From: Diogma glabrata | Lineage: Eukaryota > Arthropoda > Insecta > Diptera > Cylindrotomidae | NCBI GenBank assembly: GCA_963693315.1 | Contig: OY856187.1 | Location: 114,468,437-114,532,436 of the forward strand | Direction of reading: 5' to 3' | Length of the DNA: 64,000 bases | Shown: positions 21,770-31,995 of the stretch, in pieces | Layout: each line of letters begins with the position of its first letter | How positions within the stretch are numbered: the first letter of the stretch is position 1 | Notes under the pieces: generated by a model | Told to the model about the DNA's origin: nothing | What the model saw: only the letters and a program-made list of their open reading frames with translations | Database searches by the model: none | Translations under genes and position numbers: made by a program

Positions 21770-23819
21770 TAACAAATAAATTTTGATAAAAAATAAGATT
21801 CTATGCATACTGCATTGTATATGTTTCAAAAAATGGAAAACTATTAAAAGATTTTGACGAAAGTCTGAGAGTTGGTGTTTGGTTTTTGAAGAGAGTTGTT
21901 TTCCGTTATCATATCGAGCTATACAGATATGTTTAAGCTTCCTTAATATTTAATAGTTAGCATATACATACAAGGACATATCAAAACGAAAATGTATGTT
22001 AGCAAATTTTTCATTTTTTGTCTGAATACACTGTTATTATAAGTAAAGCAAGTTATTTATGAATCATAATACGTTTAACGAATTTGAGAATAAAGTAAAT
22101 TGGAATAATTATAATTTTTCTTCTACATCAAACAATCAAGCTTTTCTCATAATAACCCATAAAAGTTAAACAAACGAAACACTTCAAATCAAATCAACCT
22201 AATTGCTTCATTCGCCGAATATCTTTATTGCCAAATATGTATGTATAACAAATTGAATGCGTTTTTTCAATGTTAAATTTAATACCATATTTTCACCTTA
22301 CCTCTAATTTTCTGTTATTAAAATGACATATTAACATTAATAAAACCAACTATGATATTTGAAATTTACCAACCAGAAAATCATAATCGAGCAAAAAACT
22401 TCATAAAAACACAAAATCTAATAATAATAAAAAGAAACAATTTTACGAGCTAATTCAAAACAAAAAACTTTTTTGCCAGAGACCACACCAATTTCTAAAG
22501 AATTTTAGATTTATATTTTTTTATTCCATGTTTTATTTTTATTTAATTTTTGTTACGCTGATAAACATAGTCTTTATGTGACTAAGCATAATTAGTTCTT
22601 TCTTATACTTTTTTTCAATAAGATTTCAATAAACAAAAGCAACAAATTTTCTTTTTAAAGAAAGAAAAAATATTCAAAAGTTTAATGGATTAGAATTTAG
22701 ATGAATGTATAGTTAGTTATGCTTATATGTAAAAAAAAATAAGAAATAAATGTTATGGACATTAACAAAGGATTTTTTTTTCTTAAGGAAATAAAGTTTG
22801 AAGTGATGGAAAATAATGATTTTCCATCAAAAAAATGATTTATGAAAATGATTAATGTGTAGAGAGAAAAAAACCAAAGGAAATTTAAATGTAATCTAAA
22901 GTGGTTCGTTTTAAAGAAGAAGAAAAAAAAACATTTCTTTCAATATTTAAGAAAGATCGTAAGTACAGAAATTTACATTATAATTGTGATATAATTTTTA
23001 TTTTTCTGCGTTTAAGTGTTTAACCAGACTTACGAGATCAATAAATTTAATATGTTTTTGAGCTAAGGAATTTATTTTTATTGGTTTAAATGTTCAATTG
23101 AATAAATGTAGTAGTCACGGGGGAAACATGATATATGGTTATTAGATGTGTTGTTTGTTGGCGATTAAAGATTTTCGTTTTTGTTTAAATAAAAATTGGT
23201 TACGAGTACTAGAACGTGTTTAATGGTTTATTTCAAACAAAAACACAGTTAAAGTATCCCATCAAAGTATTGAAACACTCCAGCCTGAATAAATTAATTT
23301 TATAACATTGGCATTTTGAATTAATTAATTACTTACATGTCCAATATTATTCCGCCAAAATTATGTGAAATTTAAAGAAAGAAAATTGTTAGAAACCGGA
23401 GGAAAATGTATGTGCTCACTATTAAACCGAAATTATTTTTAACTTTAAACTTTTGACTTTAATATTTTCACTTTTAGCTTTTCACTTTTAATTTAATTTA
23501 ATTTATTTATTTTCAAACTAGCATATATAATGATACAATAATTTGTGGATAGAAGGAAAGAGCCAAACTATATGCAAAATTTTCATAGAAATGAAAAATG
23601 ATTTTCATACAAACACATTAATTTTTCTGATAATTATATCGAATACCATTAAATTTGTGTATCTAGTATATTATATTTTTTTACGTTTACACTTTTAAAT
23701 AAAACAATAATTTTAAAATTATTAAATCAATAACGCTAATTTAAAAAATCGTATTAATTTTACTCTAGAGACACACCGCATTAAATCAATGGTAATCTTA
23801 TTAAAACATTATTATGCTG
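21770..23819. other. AT-rich DNA, nothing recognised
   Basis: Strongly AT-rich with long A and T runs. No ORF over 60 codons, paired inverted repeat or tRNA-like segment was noticed. Confidence 0.5.
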
Positions 23820-23965
23820 TAAATCGCTGAGTGTGTTGTATAATAGGAATTACAATATGTGTCACAATAACCCATAAAAACGTTTAAAGTACAAGGTCCC
23901 ACCACAACATGCGTTCTAAGTAGTTGTTGGTTAATTTTTGATTGATGTTAATTTTTCATATTTTT
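23820..23965 (-). repeat. Dispersed repeat family R, partial copy
   Basis: It reads in the same orientation as the 49,265-49,580 copy: TAGGAATTACAATATGTGTC, then CCCATAAAAACG, then CACAACATGCGTT, followed by loss of similarity after TATTTTTTGTAGA. Confidence 0.65.
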
Positions 23966-24299
23966 TGTAGAGGTCTGGTGGTCCACGCACGTCCACCAGT
24001 TGGTAGTTGCACGCAAAATACACCTCTATACAAGAAAATTTCAAAACAATACAATATTTATCCAATGGTGCGTGTCTTAATCACCACCAAGGTCTCATAT
24101 GAGAGCGCACTATCGTACCTCAACTCTACCTTAATTATTTAAACTTAGCAAGTCAACATCATTTAGAAAAAATATATAAATAAAACAGAACAAAAGTAAT
24201 AAAACCTCTCTGCATGTGTTGTTCTACGCTGATGGGCTGATTGGTTTTTCTGCCTTTTCCCAACTCTCGCCGTTAAACCACACTAATCAAAAAAAATTT

Positions 24300-24552
24300 T
24301 TAAAATTAAAATGCAATATTTAAAGATATAATTTTTTAAATGTTTATTTTTAATTTTTTTTTTTATTAATAATAATATAATCTAATCTAAGGAATAATCT
24401 AAGGAATAATCTAAGAACTGGGGATGACGTAAGTCGAAATCGATATTCAATAAAATAAAAAAAAAATTCAAAATTGTTACTAGAAGGAAGTTTATATTAT
24501 TATTAAAACAAACATTTAAAAAAGTATATTTTTAAACATTGCATTTTAATTC
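24300..24552. repeat. Foldback element with short tandem repeat in the loop
   Basis: The left arm (about 24,300-24,385, with ATTAAAATGCAATATTTAAA and TTTTTTAAATGTTT) is the diverged reverse complement of the right arm (about 24,488-24,552). The loop holds GGAATAATCTAA repeated two to three times (24,391-24,415). There is no coding content. Confidence 0.6.
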
Positions 24553-24645
24553 AAAAGTGACAAAAGCACACAAACAGTGAATAATATGGAAAACCATAAT
24601 AACACATATAAAAAATTTTCTTCATTTATTTAGATGATTATATTA

Positions 24646-26372
24646 CTTCGGTCTGAAAGACCTTAGTATTACATTCATGAGCTAAAAGTGAAATTCTTAC
24701 CCCCACTTTTTTGGCATTTCTCGACGTTTTAGGACCTACTGATTCTAAAAAAGCAAAAAAAAAATGTATGTCTGTCTGTCGGCCGGCCCTCCGACCGTCC
24801 GGCCGTCACAACCGACGAAATCTAGTAACGGCTGAAGGGATTTGAAAATTTTTTTTTCTAAAAATAGGTATACTCAATAATAAGAGCCAAAAGGACGATG
24901 TGTTCGATAACTGTACCGGAAGTGTGTCAAAAAAATCGTCAAGTGTGTCAAAACAAGGAAATACGCATATTTTTTGCTTAAAAAACGTTCATTTTAAGTG
25001 ATAATGAGTAGGAACAAAGAATGTGGAGAAATCTAGATGGTCGGGATTGGTATGTGAGATCAAAAACTAGATTATTGCATTATAAGTATGTCAAAAAAAT
25101 GTTGTCAAGTGTGTCAAAAGAAAGATTTTTATTTATTTTTTTATCCAATTTTTTGGAAAAAAATAAAATGAATTATTTGTTTGATATGAAATTTTATTAT
25201 TATTATTGAGGATTATGGCATCATCAGTTTTTCAAAAAAATGTTGTCAAGTGTGTCAAAAGAAAGATTTTTATTTATTTTTTACCCAATTTTTTGGACAA
25301 AAATAAAATTAATTATTTGTTTGAAATGAAATTTTATTATTATTATTGAGAATTATGGCATTATAAGTTTGTCAAAAAAATGTTGTCAAGTGTGTCAAAA
25401 GAAAGATTTTTATTTATTTTTTTACCCAATTTTTTGGAAAAAAATTTAATTAATTATTTGTTTGAAATGAAATTTTATTATTATTATTGAGAATTATGGC
25501 ATTATAAGTTTGTCAAAAAAATAATGTCAAGTGTGTCAAAAAATGATTTCATTTATTTTTTAGCCAATTTTTTGGAAAAAAAAATGTAGCTGTGTCTATG
25601 ACGTACATGTAATTGAAAACGAAATTGGACATGGAAATTTTAGAATTTGTTATAGTTTTTGAAATATTTTTGAAATTTTGAAAAAGTTTGTATTTTTGAT
25701 TTTGTAATAATTTTTGCAATAATTTAGAATTTTGGAAAAAGTTGGAAAAAATTGTTAGAATTTTTGGAATATTTCTAGAATATTGGAAAATTTTAAATTT
25801 TTGATTTTATTATAATTTTTGGAATTTTGAAAATAATTTCAATTTGTGACTTTGTAATAATTTTTGCAATATTTTTAGAATTTTGGAAAAGTTTGAACTT
25901 CTAAGAATTTTTGGAATATTATTGGAATTTAGAAAAAGTTTAAATTTTTGATTTTATTCTAATTTTTGGAATTTTGAAAAAAGTTTGATTTTATTTAATT
26001 TTTACAATAGTTTTGGAATTTTGAAGGAAATATGAATTTGTGATTTTGTAATATTTTCTTGAAACGCTAAATGGAGAGGTTTTTGAGTAGTTTGCTGAGT
26101 GTATCATATTTTCACCAAATTATATTAATTTATGATCTGTTATAATTTTCCGGCAACGTATTAATGTTTCGTGTTAGTTTTGTAATAAATTTCTAAACAG
26201 AAATAAAAAAATACTTATTCTTTAACAAAGAGTTATGTTTGATATACATCGCTGCCCAAGACTAAAAACCATGTCCTCATAAAAGTTTTTGCCGAAAACT
26301 ATATTAAAATCCTTAAACCAGACCGAAGTCTTGATATCTCAGAGCTGTGAGATTTCAGCCCCTCCATATTTT
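24646..26372 (-). mobile_element. Inverted partial copy of the 16.9-21.8 kb element
   Basis: It reads as the reverse complement of left-arm parts in order: the ACTTCGGTCTGAAAGACC palindrome and TAAGTATT-type block, the CAGACAGACATACAT block with GGCCGGC, four ~135-bp satellite units at about 25,060-25,580, the short AT repeats at 25,650-26,040, and the terminal region ending near CAGCCCCTCCATATTTT at 26,372. The short ORF at 25,021-25,209 is satellite read-through. The opposite terminal repeat is not seen, so this is a partial copy, or the far arm of a larger structure. Confidence 0.65.
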
Positions 26373-26939
26373 ACATAAATAAAGTAGAGGTATCATCCGG
26401 GCAACGAAAATTCAAATAACTTCTTGCTCTTTTTATTTTGTTTCTATGTCTCATTACTTGGAGCAGGGGAGGGTAGTGGAATAAAATAAAATATTTCCAT
26501 GAACACTATTTCGATCATTTAATTGAACGTTAAATTTTCTTATTAGCGAAAGGTATCATTCTTTAAATAACAAAACTTTTCTTTACACTAAAATTTAATG
26601 TTTTTTGTATCTTAAGGTAAAAAAGAACCAATATTATTTTTTTATTTCACTATTTTAGTATTATAGGAAAACAAATTAATTTCATTACATAGAATACTAT
26701 ATATATTAGCATACTATATATATTAATATATATTACCATACTATATATATTATCCAATTACTAAGAAATCAACCACCCCTAGATCACACCATTCTGATCA
26801 TTATCTACACTCGTCATACTTAAATTTTTTAAACCAATCCCAAAAAATTTTACAGGCAAAAAATTATAGCCAACAAAAACATAAATTGTTTCAGCTTCAC
26901 ATAAATAGAAAAAATTAATGAAAAATAAAAGGAATATAA

Positions 26940-27310
26940 GAATGTCTTCCCAGAAGTGCCAAATGTACCAAAAATGTTTTTTTCAATTATTATGTTTTTT
27001 GCAAACAAGTGGGTTGAGAAGTTTTTAAAATGTACATATACATTTTTGAACTACTCTATAGTTTATTACTATATATAAAGAGAACGAAAAATTTAAGTAA
27101 GATTGACACAGAACATTTTTCCCATTACAGGACAGGACGAAAGGAGAAAGGCTGGCTACGAAATTCATCTTAAGAATCATCACAAAAACCAAAAAAACGT
27201 AATAGGATTCGGACTGGAACCCAAGCACTGATATAAAGACTATCGGGCTCTACCATCTGAGCCAGCCGGGTCGGACAAAAAAAAATTAAATTCGAGGACC
27301 TAATCAAGGT
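26940..27310 (-). mobile_element. SINE-like repeat with Lys-tRNA-like head, copy 1
   Basis: On the minus strand, TGGCTCAGATGGTAGAGCC (27,246-27,264) is a good A box and GGTTCCAGTCC (27,211-27,221) a good B box. The segment as a whole resembles tRNA-Lys, with a degraded anticodon arm. A second copy, closer to tRNA-Lys, is at 42,390-42,710. Both share a CTTCCCAGAAGT block about 250 bases from the head and a short stretch 5' of it. The outer limits are approximate. Confidence 0.6.
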
Positions 27311-28055
27311 GAAATAGTCAGTTTGAAACAACATTTTTGGGACTGTACTGACAAAAGAGATGGGAGGGAAAGCAGGACGAACTTTAGTTGTCTGTGAGTC
27401 ATGGACTTACCTATATTCTGTTACCACCCACTGAACAACAAAAACAACAAAATACGTAATATTACGAAAACCTAAATTTAAAAAATAAAGAGGGTTTTGG
27501 GTGAAGTCGACTGATGACCAGAAAAAATTTGAGAGGAAAACCCAATAATTTAATACAATTCAAAACAAATAAGAAAATTGCTTCGGGCAAGCAATAGCAC
27601 GCTATTACCAAAAAATACACTGGAAAAAAAATTGAAGTTCATGACAACCTCATCTCGAAGTTGGCAGTTGATTATTCATGCAAAGAAAAATGATTTGCAA
27701 ACAATTTCACCGTGATTGGGACAACTACACGATAACATTTTCCGAACAGCAGAATGAGGTTTATTTAAAATATAAAGTATTATATCCAATGTAACAGTAG
27801 ATAATAACTATTTCCCTGAAAAAAAATTTCTTTAGCCTTATATCATGAATTTTTCATTTTAAAGTTTAAGTATTTGAGATTAATTGAACTATATTTTATT
27901 TTCACATAAATATTTCGTGTGATTGACTCAACTTCATCGATTTATAATTGTAGAGTTGTTGAAGCAATTTCGTAGTTTGATTCGCCATATGTGACCGCAC
28001 GGTGAGGTTGAGACAATTGCATTTCGATTGGAAATAGGACATGTTTTTTTTAGTG
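27311..28055. other. AT-rich DNA, nothing recognised
   Basis: No feature could be supported. The small ORF at 27,902-28,105 has no motif and overlaps repeat family B. Confidence 0.45.
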
Positions 28056-28059
28056 TACT

Positions 28060-28215
28060 TCACAGTTAAGATTGTGGGTGCTACCGTTGACTGAATACAG
28101 TTCATCGGCCGGCATTTCTATGATATCACCATGGCTAGTGATACTCACAGCTATTGCTAGTGGTTTGTAACTGAAGGGATGGAAGACGTGGGAGTTGTCA
28201 CGGCCGTAGGTTAAA
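28060..28215 (-). repeat. Dispersed repeat family B, copy 2
   Basis: Inverted relative of 9,105-9,290, sharing GCTACCGTTGACTGAATAC and the GATATCACCATGGCTAGTGA block, ending at TTGTCACGGCCGT. Confidence 0.7.
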
Positions 28216-28479
28216 AATAAAAAATATTTGTTTAAAGAATTTACAAAACAATAAAAACTGTTACCTCCATGGGGAAAAATCTTTCTTGTAATTCTCGACT
28301 TTCTTTTGGCTCGTAGTGCATTTGCAAACCAACCTTACTTGTTGGATAAAACCTTTCGCTGCAGAACCTTCTAAAAGTGGGCCGATTTCAAAATTGAATT
28401 GGGTTTGGTTGTATGGAGGCAAAAATAAAACGCAACATTTAAATTCCCTTAATGTAGTCTAATATGAATACATATACGA

Positions 28480-28960
28480 CTACAATTGACCAAGTGCCAG
28501 CCATTGATTTCTTCACATTGATTGGAAACAATCAGTAATGACTATTCAATCGTGACTTAAGATGTTTATTAGAATAGAAATATTCCGTATTCTATGAATT
28601 CACACAAAGTATTATCTAGAAATTTAATGCAAGAAATCCCAAATAATGTGAAAACATTTTCATAATATGGAGTTTAATGACAGTGGAAAAATTCAAATTA
28701 TAAGTAAAATAAATAAGTGATGAAGAAGTTTCAACTTCGAAATTGTCATCGCCTCCACGGCGTAATCGATAGCGTGTCTGCTCAAAGATTTTAACAAAGT
28801 ACTAAAAAGGAAGGTTCGAATTCATCCAAAACATGAAAAATGAGAAGCAATCTTTTTTCCTGAGAAATTTCCAACCATGCCTTTGAATTGAAAAAAATCC
28901 AATTACTTCTTTGCTGACTTGAGTTTAATTGATCTTAAAAAGCCCCAAAAATTATCTAGA
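28480..28960 (+). mobile_element. SINE-like repeat with Arg-tRNA-like head, copy 2
   Basis: The A box GGCGTAATCGATAGCGTG is at 28,759-28,776 and the B box GGTTCGAATTCATCC at 28,813-28,827, on the plus strand. The surrounding 450 bases match the reverse complement of 10,180-10,700. A further fragment of the same family, in opposite orientation, lies at about 28,975-29,040. Confidence 0.6.
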
Positions 28961-29154
28961 AATATTTAAGAGATTTTTGTATTACATTTCTAGAAATTAC
29001 TATGTGTGAATTCATAGTATGAGAATATTTCTATTTAATAAACTTCCTAAGTCTCGAGTTTAGAGTCATTTTTGAGTGTTAGCCAATCAATGCAAAACTA
29101 ATATCTGACAACTATTAAACTAATATCTGGTCAATTTATTGGCATATTATGTCA

Positions 29155-29926
29155 GATATATTAGACCAAGCTCTATCGAAACTTTAGTCTACCTCACATG
29201 TAACCTCTGTGAAATTGGGTTTAACTTATAGAACCTATTATATCAGAAAATATCTATCCAGTGGCCGACTTTCTCATTTACGTTAATTAATATTTTTAAT
29301 TAATTTTTGTAATCACTAATTACAAAAGCCTACTTATTTGGAATGTAACCTCGCTAAAATTTCTTGATCTCTTCTCTACAGAAAACTTTGGTTGGCCTTG
29401 AAATTTTTGTTTTTAAATTTAAGTACCGATGTACTCTTTTATTTTCAAAAATCTGGTGAAGGTTACATGTGAGGTAAATAAGCTAATAATTTTTCATCAA
29501 TTTAATTAGGTCTGCCAGGCACTTAAAAACAAAAATTTCAAGGCCCACCAAAGTTTTCTGTAACTATACAAAAGTCTCAATTATGTAAAGAAATTTCAGC
29601 AGGGTTACATGTGGGATAACTATGGTATCAATTTTTTATCCATTCAATTAGGTCTTGCAGGTACTTAAAAACAAAAATCTTAAGACAGACCAAAATTTTC
29701 TTAAATTATAAATAAGTCCTTAATTGTATCAAGAAATTTTAGCGAGGCTTCATTCCAAATAAGTAGGCTTTTGTAATTAGTGATTACAAAAATTAATTAA
29801 CGTAAAAGAGAAAGTCGGCCACTGGATAGATGTTTTCTGATATAGGTTCTATAAGTTAAACCCAATTTCACAGATGTTTCATGTGAGGTAGACTAAAGTG
29901 TCGTGGGAGCTTGTTCTATATAGACA
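29155..29926. mobile_element. ~770-bp foldback element with long inverted arms
   Basis: About 29,161-29,390 is the reverse complement of about 29,700-29,926, sharing ACTTTAGTCTACCTCACATG, GAAATTGGGTTTAACTTATA and CCAGTGGCCGACTTTCTC. The interior holds a ~142-bp direct duplication (29,461 and 29,603; GGTTACATGTG..ATAA, AATTAGGTCTG..AGG, ACTTAAAAACAAAAAT). There is no coding content and the superfamily is unassigned. Confidence 0.75.
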
Positions 29927-30119
29927 ACATTAGGGGAGTATTAATTTTGGAGAAATTTTGTGAGTGATTAAGCTTAAGTATAACTGTTGGAATTCACTTA
30001 AATTTTGCAATTCGAAATCATTTTTTATTTACTCTTAGACAAACTGCTTTAGAACAAATTTTTTTTTTGTAAATGAACAAATGAAATCAAACCATGTGAA
30101 TATTAACAAATATAACAAG

Positions 30120-30386
30120 ATTTTATTTATTTATTTATTCGTATGTTTTTATGGTTTTATTTATTTATAAATTTAGAAGAAGAACACTACAAATAAATAT
30201 CCAAGGAATCTATCCAAAGCTTGGCAGCACCTGATAATGAATGAAGCTCTTGTAAATCACCATCAAACCGTCTTAAAGGCTTCAGTATAAATATGAGAAA
30301 CCGTTTTAAATGGATGTCCACAATCACATGCCGGACAAACTTCATTATTATATAAATCAAATTCGTAGTTAGTGCATCCATAATAT
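30120..30386 (-). mobile_element. LINE 3' end, cut by the BEL insertion
   Basis: On the minus strand the sequence reads a Cys-Pro-Ala-Cys-Asp-Cys-Gly-His segment, then with one frameshift Pro-Leu-Arg-Arg-Phe-Asp-Gly and Leu-Trp-Ile-Asp-Ser-Leu-Asp, ending in a stop at 30,187. This fits the zinc-knuckle C-terminus of a LINE ORF2. The 3' UTR ends in a run of AAAT-type repeats (plus strand TTTATTTATTTATT near 30,122-30,138). The left LTR of the BEL element starts inside or at the edge of this fragment. Confidence 0.6.
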
Positions 30387-31108
30387 TGTTCAAACTTGAA
30401 CATAGTTAATAATCGCTAAAAAGAAGAATCAATTAATTTAAACATTCAAAAATTTATATATGGATTATAATACTTATACTTACCTGATGTTTACAATAAG
30501 TTTATTTATGTTTTTGTAATCTGTCAAATTATGACAATTCACAATTAACTTTTTTGAATAAGTGAATGAATGCAGTCAATGTAAATAATTGAGATTCAAA
30601 AATGAATGCATTCATTGATTTTTTCGCTTGAAGATATTCGCCTGTCCCTCTGGTATTGAAAATTAAAGGTTTCGGTAGAAAGAAAAATTTAATCTTGAAC
30701 TTAGAAATGCAAGTCACTTCTATTCTTTTTGCGATTTCGAGAACATCAAAATTTATTTGCGAGCGATTAAATTATTTTGGGATATTGAAAAACCAAGAAA
30801 CAGGTGAATATTTATATTCTTTTGGTATATTTGAAATTCATTGAAATTACTTTATAATATTGTGATTAATTAAAATAAAATAAAAACATTAAATTTTTAT
30901 AAACTATTATTAACTGATAAACATTTCTTTTGAAATAAATTTTATTATTGTGCGATTTATAAAACATTTATTGAATTTTATAAAACAGACATTTTATTGA
31001 AAAAACATTTCTTATTTTATTATAACAATTTTTGATTATAAATATATTTTCGAAACAACATTAGTTCTTTTATTTTTTATAAAATATTTTTACAATAGAC
31101 AATTTCCA
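30387..31108 (+). repeat. BEL/Pao left LTR
   Basis: Starts TGTTCAAACTTGAACATA (itself a small palindrome, TGTTCAAACTTGAACA) and ends AGACAATTTCCA. It matches 36,474-37,195 base for base apart from T/C at 30,628. It should carry the promoter and the polyadenylation site; ORFs of about 62 codons inside it are incidental and recur in the right LTR. Confidence 0.93.
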
Positions 31109-31127
31109 TGGTCCTTCGAGCCGGATT
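31109..31127 (+). promoter_or_regulatory. Primer binding site, tRNA-Tyr type
   Basis: TGGTCCTTCGAGCCGGATT immediately follows the LTR. It is complementary to the 3' end of an insect-type tRNA-Tyr (acceptor stem plus T-arm, including CCA). The tRNA match is from memory of tRNA-Tyr sequence. Confidence 0.75.
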
Positions 31128-31263
31128 TACCGCGTAACTAAAGTGAAAAACAAGTGAATTATAGTGAAGTGAAATAGTTTTTAAATATTAAAAAAAAAAT
31201 ATTTATATACAATTTAATTTAATATAAAATATAAGTGAAAATTCGTGTTAATAATTTTTCAAA

Positions 31264-31995
31264 ATGGCAGACACACGTGCACTCACGCGAATTCTAAATA
31301 GGTTAAAGCAAATTGAAAATTATGCCTCAAAAAATCTCTCTGATGAACCGGTAGAAAACATAAAAGCAAACATCTTGCTATTAAAGGACGAATCAGTTGA
31401 TTACAAAGCCAATGTACATCTGTATAGTGATACAGCGGAAATTATTGCCCTTCAGGACCAAATCGAAGCCAAGTTGTTTTCCATAAAAGGAAAACTGATT
31501 AAGGCAGAATTGAATCTAAATCAAGCACCACATCCAGCAGATCTAGACTCAAGTCTAAGTGAACTGATGGCCAATCAGCGATCCTTTTTACAAGAGGTAA
31601 GCAGTATTAATAATAGGGCCGAAAGTGAAATTCGATTACCTAGGGTCAACATACCTTTTTTCACCGGAATTTATTCGGAATTCACATCATTCCGCGATTT
31701 GTTTGAAGCGTCTATCCACAACAACACAAAAATGTCAAAAGTGCACAAACTACAGTATCTCAAGGGTTTGCTAAAAGGAGAAGCGTACGCGCTAGTACGT
31801 CACATAGCCATCACAGAAGCTAATTACGAAGAAGCCTGGAAAATGGTAATCAATCGTTACGACAAAAAGAAGCATATTGTAACCACGCTTCTTAAACAAT
31901 TTATGGACAACCATCCATCACTCATGTTTCAGCCAAGTCACTTCACCAGATGCACGACATTTCAGACGAAGCATTGCGAGGAATTAAGGTCTTAG
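31264..31995 (+). pseudogene. BEL/Pao gag N-terminal part (frameshifted)
   Basis: This is the structural protein that packages element RNA. The frame starts at ATG 31,264 in an AAAATGG context, 155 bases after the LTR. It shows the N-terminal helical region and the conserved segment with Leu-Pro-Arg-Val-Asn-Ile-Pro-Phe-Phe-Thr-Gly and Phe-Arg-Asp-Leu-Phe, typical of the BEL/Pao gag domain (DUF1759 family). A Leu-Lys-Gly motif and Ala-Trp-Lys-Met-Val follow. Between about 31,900 and 31,925 the meaningful reading moves to the other frame, so the last ~25 residues here are out of frame and the true continuation is the ORF starting at 31,950. Confidence 0.85.

Noticed and set aside
24060..24125. 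tRNA-like segment near GAGAGCGCACTATCG
   Set aside because: A vague Leu-tRNA resemblance on the minus strand without a B box at the right distance.
27205..27275. A functional tRNA gene on the minus strand
   Set aside because: A and B boxes are good, but the acceptor and anticodon stems do not pair and a related copy at 42.6 kb shares non-tRNA flanks, so it is SINE-like.
30529..30844. Two ~62-codon ORFs inside the BEL LTR as accessory genes
   Set aside because: They recur only because the LTR is duplicated at 36,616-36,931, overlap on opposite strands, and have no motif.
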